64,000 bases of DNA from Kangsaoukella pontilimi (lineage in GTDB: Bacteria > Pseudomonadota > Alphaproteobacteria > Rhodobacterales > Rhodobacteraceae): contig NZ_WUPT01000003.1 of assembly GCF_009830125.1 (NCBI RefSeq), positions 186,001 to 250,000 on the forward strand, in the 5' to 3' direction. The notes under the pieces are model-generated. The model was not told the origin of the DNA. It worked only from the letters and a program-made list of their open reading frames with translations, and did no database searches. Positions 61,962-64,000 of this stretch are shown here, piece after piece. Within the stretch, counting starts at the first letter, position 1; each line of letters starts with the position of its first letter. The translations under genes were made by a program, and so were the position numbers.

Positions 61962-62579
61962 ATGCTGAAACTCTACTGGGCGCCGAACACGATCTCGATC
62001 GCTCCGGCGCTTGTTCTGAACGAGGGGGGTGTGCACTGGGAGCCCGTGCGCGTCGACTTCGCCTCCGGCGAGCAGACCGGTGACGCTTATCTTGCCGTCA
62101 ATCCCAAGGGGCGGGTGCCGGCACTTGCGACGCCCGGGGGCGTTCTGACCGAGGCGGGCGCGATCATGGAGTATCTGGCGGCGACGGCCGTCCCGGGCAT
62201 GGTGCCGGCGGATCCGTTTCATGCCGCCCGCATGCGCGAGGTGATGTATTACCTCGCCTCCACCATGCATGTGAACCACGCCCACAAGGTGCGGGGCGCG
62301 CGCTGGGCGGATCGGCCCGAAAGCTGGGATGACATGAAGGCCAAGGTTCCCCAGACGATGGCGGCGAGTGCGGCATATGTCGAGGGGCTGTTCGAGGACG
62401 GGCCGCTCCTGTTCGGGGACGCGCCGACGCTGGCGGATGCGTATCTCTACGTGGTGGGACACTGGCTTCCGGCGGACGGGGTCGAGGTCGGCGACTACCC
62501 GCGGCTTGTTCGTTTCATGGAGGTCATGCGCGCGCGTCCAGCGGTGCAGGCGCTCTGGGACAAGGGGATGCTCAAGTGA
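61962..62579 (+). CDS. glutathione S-transferase
   Basis: A 205-residue GST: N-terminal thioredoxin fold LYWAPNTISIAPALVLNEGG, NPKGRVPALATPGGVLTEAG AIMEYLA (cis-Pro and E-S/A-G glutathione contact, here EAGAI), and helical C domain ending FGDAPTLADAYLYVVGHWLP (N-capping box). Substrate unknown. AGGAG precedes the ATG; the stop overlaps the next GTG. Confidence 0.9.
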   Translation: MLKLYWAPNTISIAPALVLNEGGVHWEPVRVDFASGEQTGDAYLAVNPKGRVPALATPGGVLTEAGAIMEYLAATAVPGMVPADPFHAARMREVMYYLASTMHVNHAHKVRGARWADRPESWDDMKAKVPQTMAASAAYVEGLFEDGPLLFGDAPTLADAYLYVVGHWLPADGVEVGDYPRLVRFMEVMRARPAVQALWDKGMLK

Positions 62580-63634
62580 CACATCTCTGGGTGCGGGCCG
62601 AAACCCGTGGACATGAGCGCCGCGTCGGGATCACACCCGAGGGGGTCTCCAACCTCATCGAGCAGGGGATGGAGGTGACGGTCGAGGAAGACACAACCCG
62701 AGTGATACCTTTATCCGACTATGTCGCGGCGGGCGCAGGTGCGGCGCGGACAGGCGGATGGGTCGACGCGCCGAGCGACGCCATCATCTTCGGGCTGAAG
62801 GAGTTGCCCGAAAGCGACGCCCCCCTCGTCCATCGCCACATCATGTTCGGCCATGCCTTCAAGGAACAGGCGGGATGGCAGGCGTTTCTCGACCGGTTCC
62901 GCCGGGGGGAAGGCGCGCTTTACGATCTGGAGTATCTTGTGGACGGGACCGGACGCCGGGTTGCGGCCTTCGGCTATTGGGCGGGCTATGCAGGGGCGGC
63001 GATGTCGCTTCTGGCCGTTGCGGCACAACATGGATCGACGGACGCGTTCAAGGCGGCGCAAGGTGGCGGTGGCATCATGGATGCGGCGCGGCTCGCTCAG
63101 GCGGTGCGGAACGCCCTTGCCGGGGCGGCCCCGGCCGTGATCGTCATCGGTGCCAAGGGCCGTGTCGGCGGCGGTGCGGTTCGGCTCTGCCGCGAGGTTG
63201 GTCTGGATGTGACCGAGTGGGACATGGCCGAGACGGCCCATGGCGGACCGTTCCCGGAGATCCTGCAACACGAAGTCTTTCTCAACTGCATCCTCGCCGC
63301 GCCGGGTGTGCCGCTTTTCGTCGGACCGGATGCGCTGACCGCAGAGAGGCGACTCAGGGTCATCGGGGACATCGCTTGCGACCCGACAAGCGAATATTCA
63401 CCCGTCCCGGTATATGATGCGGTCACGTCCTGGGACGAGCCGGTGACGCGCGTTGCTGATGCGTCGCCGCTCGACGTCATGGCCATCGACAACCTGCCGT
63501 CGCTTCTGCCACGGGAAAGCTCGGAGGATTTCGCCGCCCAGCTCTTTCCCTTTCTCGAGCGGCTCGACCGGCTGGACGAGGGCGTGTGGGGCCGTGCGGA
63601 AAAGACGTTCCGGCATCACCTCGCCCGGCTTTGA
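62576..63634 (+). CDS. saccharopine dehydrogenase (NAD+, lysine-forming type)
   Basis: A 352-residue LYS1-like dehydrogenase: LWVRAETRGHERRVGITPEG (alanine dehydrogenase/PNT-like N domain), GHAFKEQAGWQAFLDRFRRG, AFGYWAGYAGAAMSLLA, Rossmann region VIVIGAKGRVGGGAVRLCRE, IGDIACDPTSEYSPVPVYD. The family interconverts saccharopine and lysine plus 2-oxoglutarate. Usually a saccharopine reductase gene follows; here the next gene runs the other way. GTG start overlaps the GST stop. Confidence 0.9.
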   Translation: MTHLWVRAETRGHERRVGITPEGVSNLIEQGMEVTVEEDTTRVIPLSDYVAAGAGAARTGGWVDAPSDAIIFGLKELPESDAPLVHRHIMFGHAFKEQAGWQAFLDRFRRGEGALYDLEYLVDGTGRRVAAFGYWAGYAGAAMSLLAVAAQHGSTDAFKAAQGGGGIMDAARLAQAVRNALAGAAPAVIVIGAKGRVGGGAVRLCREVGLDVTEWDMAETAHGGPFPEILQHEVFLNCILAAPGVPLFVGPDALTAERRLRVIGDIACDPTSEYSPVPVYDAVTSWDEPVTRVADASPLDVMAIDNLPSLLPRESSEDFAAQLFPFLERLDRLDEGVWGRAEKTFRHHLARL

Positions 63635-63635
63635 A

Positions 63636-63711
63636 CTTCTTCTTGGCTGAAATACTCCCGGGGGGTGTGGGGGGCAGGCAGCCCCCCACCTCGGTCGGCT
63701 CCGAAGGAGCC
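63636..63711 (+). repeat. dispersed intergenic repeat, copy F
   Basis: Core CTTCTTCTTGGCTGAAATAC then TCCCGGGGGG one base after the saccharopine dehydrogenase stop; hairpins GTGGGGGGC-AGGCA-GCCCCCCAC (63667-63689) and GGCTCC-GAA-GGAGCC (63697-63711). Sits between convergent genes as a likely bidirectional terminator. Confidence 0.7.
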
Positions 63712-63716
63712 GAAAC

Positions 63717-64000
63717 CTAGATGGCAGCGGCCACGGCCCGGCGGGTCATGACACTCACCAGATGCGCGCGGTAGGTGGGCGCGCCGTGGATATCGCCGAT
63801 CATGCCGTCCGAATCGACGGAGAGGCCGTCGAGAGCCTCGTGAGAGAAGTCCTGCGAAAGTGCCTCTTCGGCCTCGGTCCAGCGGAACACGCCGGTCTCA
63901 GATGCCCCCGTGATCGCAACGCGCACGCCGTCCGCGTAGCGCGCGACAAACGCGCCGACGAGCGCGAAGCGGGACGCGGGCTGGGCAAACTTGGCGTAGG
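63717..64000 (-). CDS. CoxM-type FAD-binding subunit of a molybdenum hydroxylase (3' end only)
   Basis: The last 94 codons of a xanthine/CO dehydrogenase-family medium subunit, running in from the right edge. YAKFAQPASRFALVGAFVAR, VRVAITGASETGVFRWTEAE and SVDSDGMIGDIHGAPTYRAH then LVSVMTRRAVAAAI match the CO_deh_flav_C domain. The missing N-terminus should bind FAD; large (CoxL) and small (CoxS) subunit genes are expected to the right. Confidence 0.88.
   Translation of the reverse strand, partial: YAKFAQPASRFALVGAFVARYADGVRVAITGASETGVFRWTEAEEALSQDFSHEALDGLSVDSDGMIGDIHGAPTYRAHLVSVMTRRAVAAAI

Noticed and set aside
1-64000. tRNA, rRNA, CRISPR arrays, phage genes
   Set aside because: No cloverleaf with conserved TTCGAATC-type arm, no rRNA stretch, no regularly spaced repeats and no phage structural genes were seen in the gaps I read.

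Overview
The window looks like chromosomal DNA of a Rhodobacterales bacterium (Rhodobacteraceae/Roseobacteraceae, Alphaproteobacteria). The evidence is a high-GC, densely packed gene content; an ATP synthase F0 operon with separate b and b' subunits standing apart from F1; a ccoNOQP cbb3 oxidase operon next to a universal stress protein gene with an FNR-type site between them; PhaR; DUF3576, DUF4389 and DUF4274 proteins typical of the group; and many 4-bp ATGA/GTGA stop-start overlaps. I recognise no transposase, phage gene, CRISPR array, rRNA or tRNA.

Layout. 1-7.6 kb: leuS (cut by the left edge), a DUF3576 lipoprotein, a porin, the PLP protein YggS, an L,D-transpeptidase overlapping GTP cyclohydrolase II, and an OmpR-type response regulator. 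7.6-12.3 kb: a UspA protein divergent from ccoNOQP. 12.4-19.6 kb: an OxyR-like LysR regulator without any cysteine, divergent from a seven-gene Mrp (mnhABCDEFG) cation/proton antiporter operon. 19.6-22.6 kb: azoreductase, LysR regulator, DMT exporter, a 24-residue membrane peptide and an ArsR regulator. 22.8-25.4 kb: ATP synthase F0 (atpI, B, E, F', F).

25.4-29.4 kb is the odd region. It is visibly poorer in GC than its surroundings and holds a small cytochrome c, an unknown secreted protein, a glycoside-hydrolase-like protein with no clear start, and a truncated extra copy of the 5' end of phaR. A 67-bp perfect direct repeat, carrying the putative PhaR operator, ribosome binding site and first codons of phaR, lies at 26790-26856 and again at the real phaR (29409-29475).

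29.4-36 kb: phaR, an inactive-looking caspase-fold/peptidoglycan-binding protein, an M42 peptidase, an EEP-family hydrolase gene broken by an in-frame amber codon, a sugar acetyltransferase, and DUF4389 and DUF481 proteins, the last behind two identical-spaced palindromes. 36-47 kb is one long leftward cluster: ffh, three tandem GNAT acetyltransferases, chorismate mutase, rpsP, rimM, trmD, DUF4274, rplS, rpmE, with smc upstream of ffh. 47-58 kb: an FMN reductase, a MaoC-like hydratase, a split and divergent mnmC pair, mlaA-mlaC, RidA, a glycerophosphodiesterase, a COG3146 acyltransferase, phhB, an MscS channel, a peroxiredoxin, a ferredoxin reductase and rsmD. 58-64 kb: an isolated formate dehydrogenase alpha subunit, a histidine phosphatase-GST-saccharopine dehydrogenase operon, and the 3' end of a CoxM-type FAD subunit gene cut by the right edge.

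The clearest unusual signals are the duplicated phaR 5' end flanking a low-GC segment, the cysteine-free OxyR-like regulator with an OxyR-type site, the amber-broken EEP gene, the paired palindromes before the DUF481 gene, three consecutive hairpins before ffh, and a family of intergenic hairpin-bearing repeats. All database-level statements come from memory of the families, not from searches.
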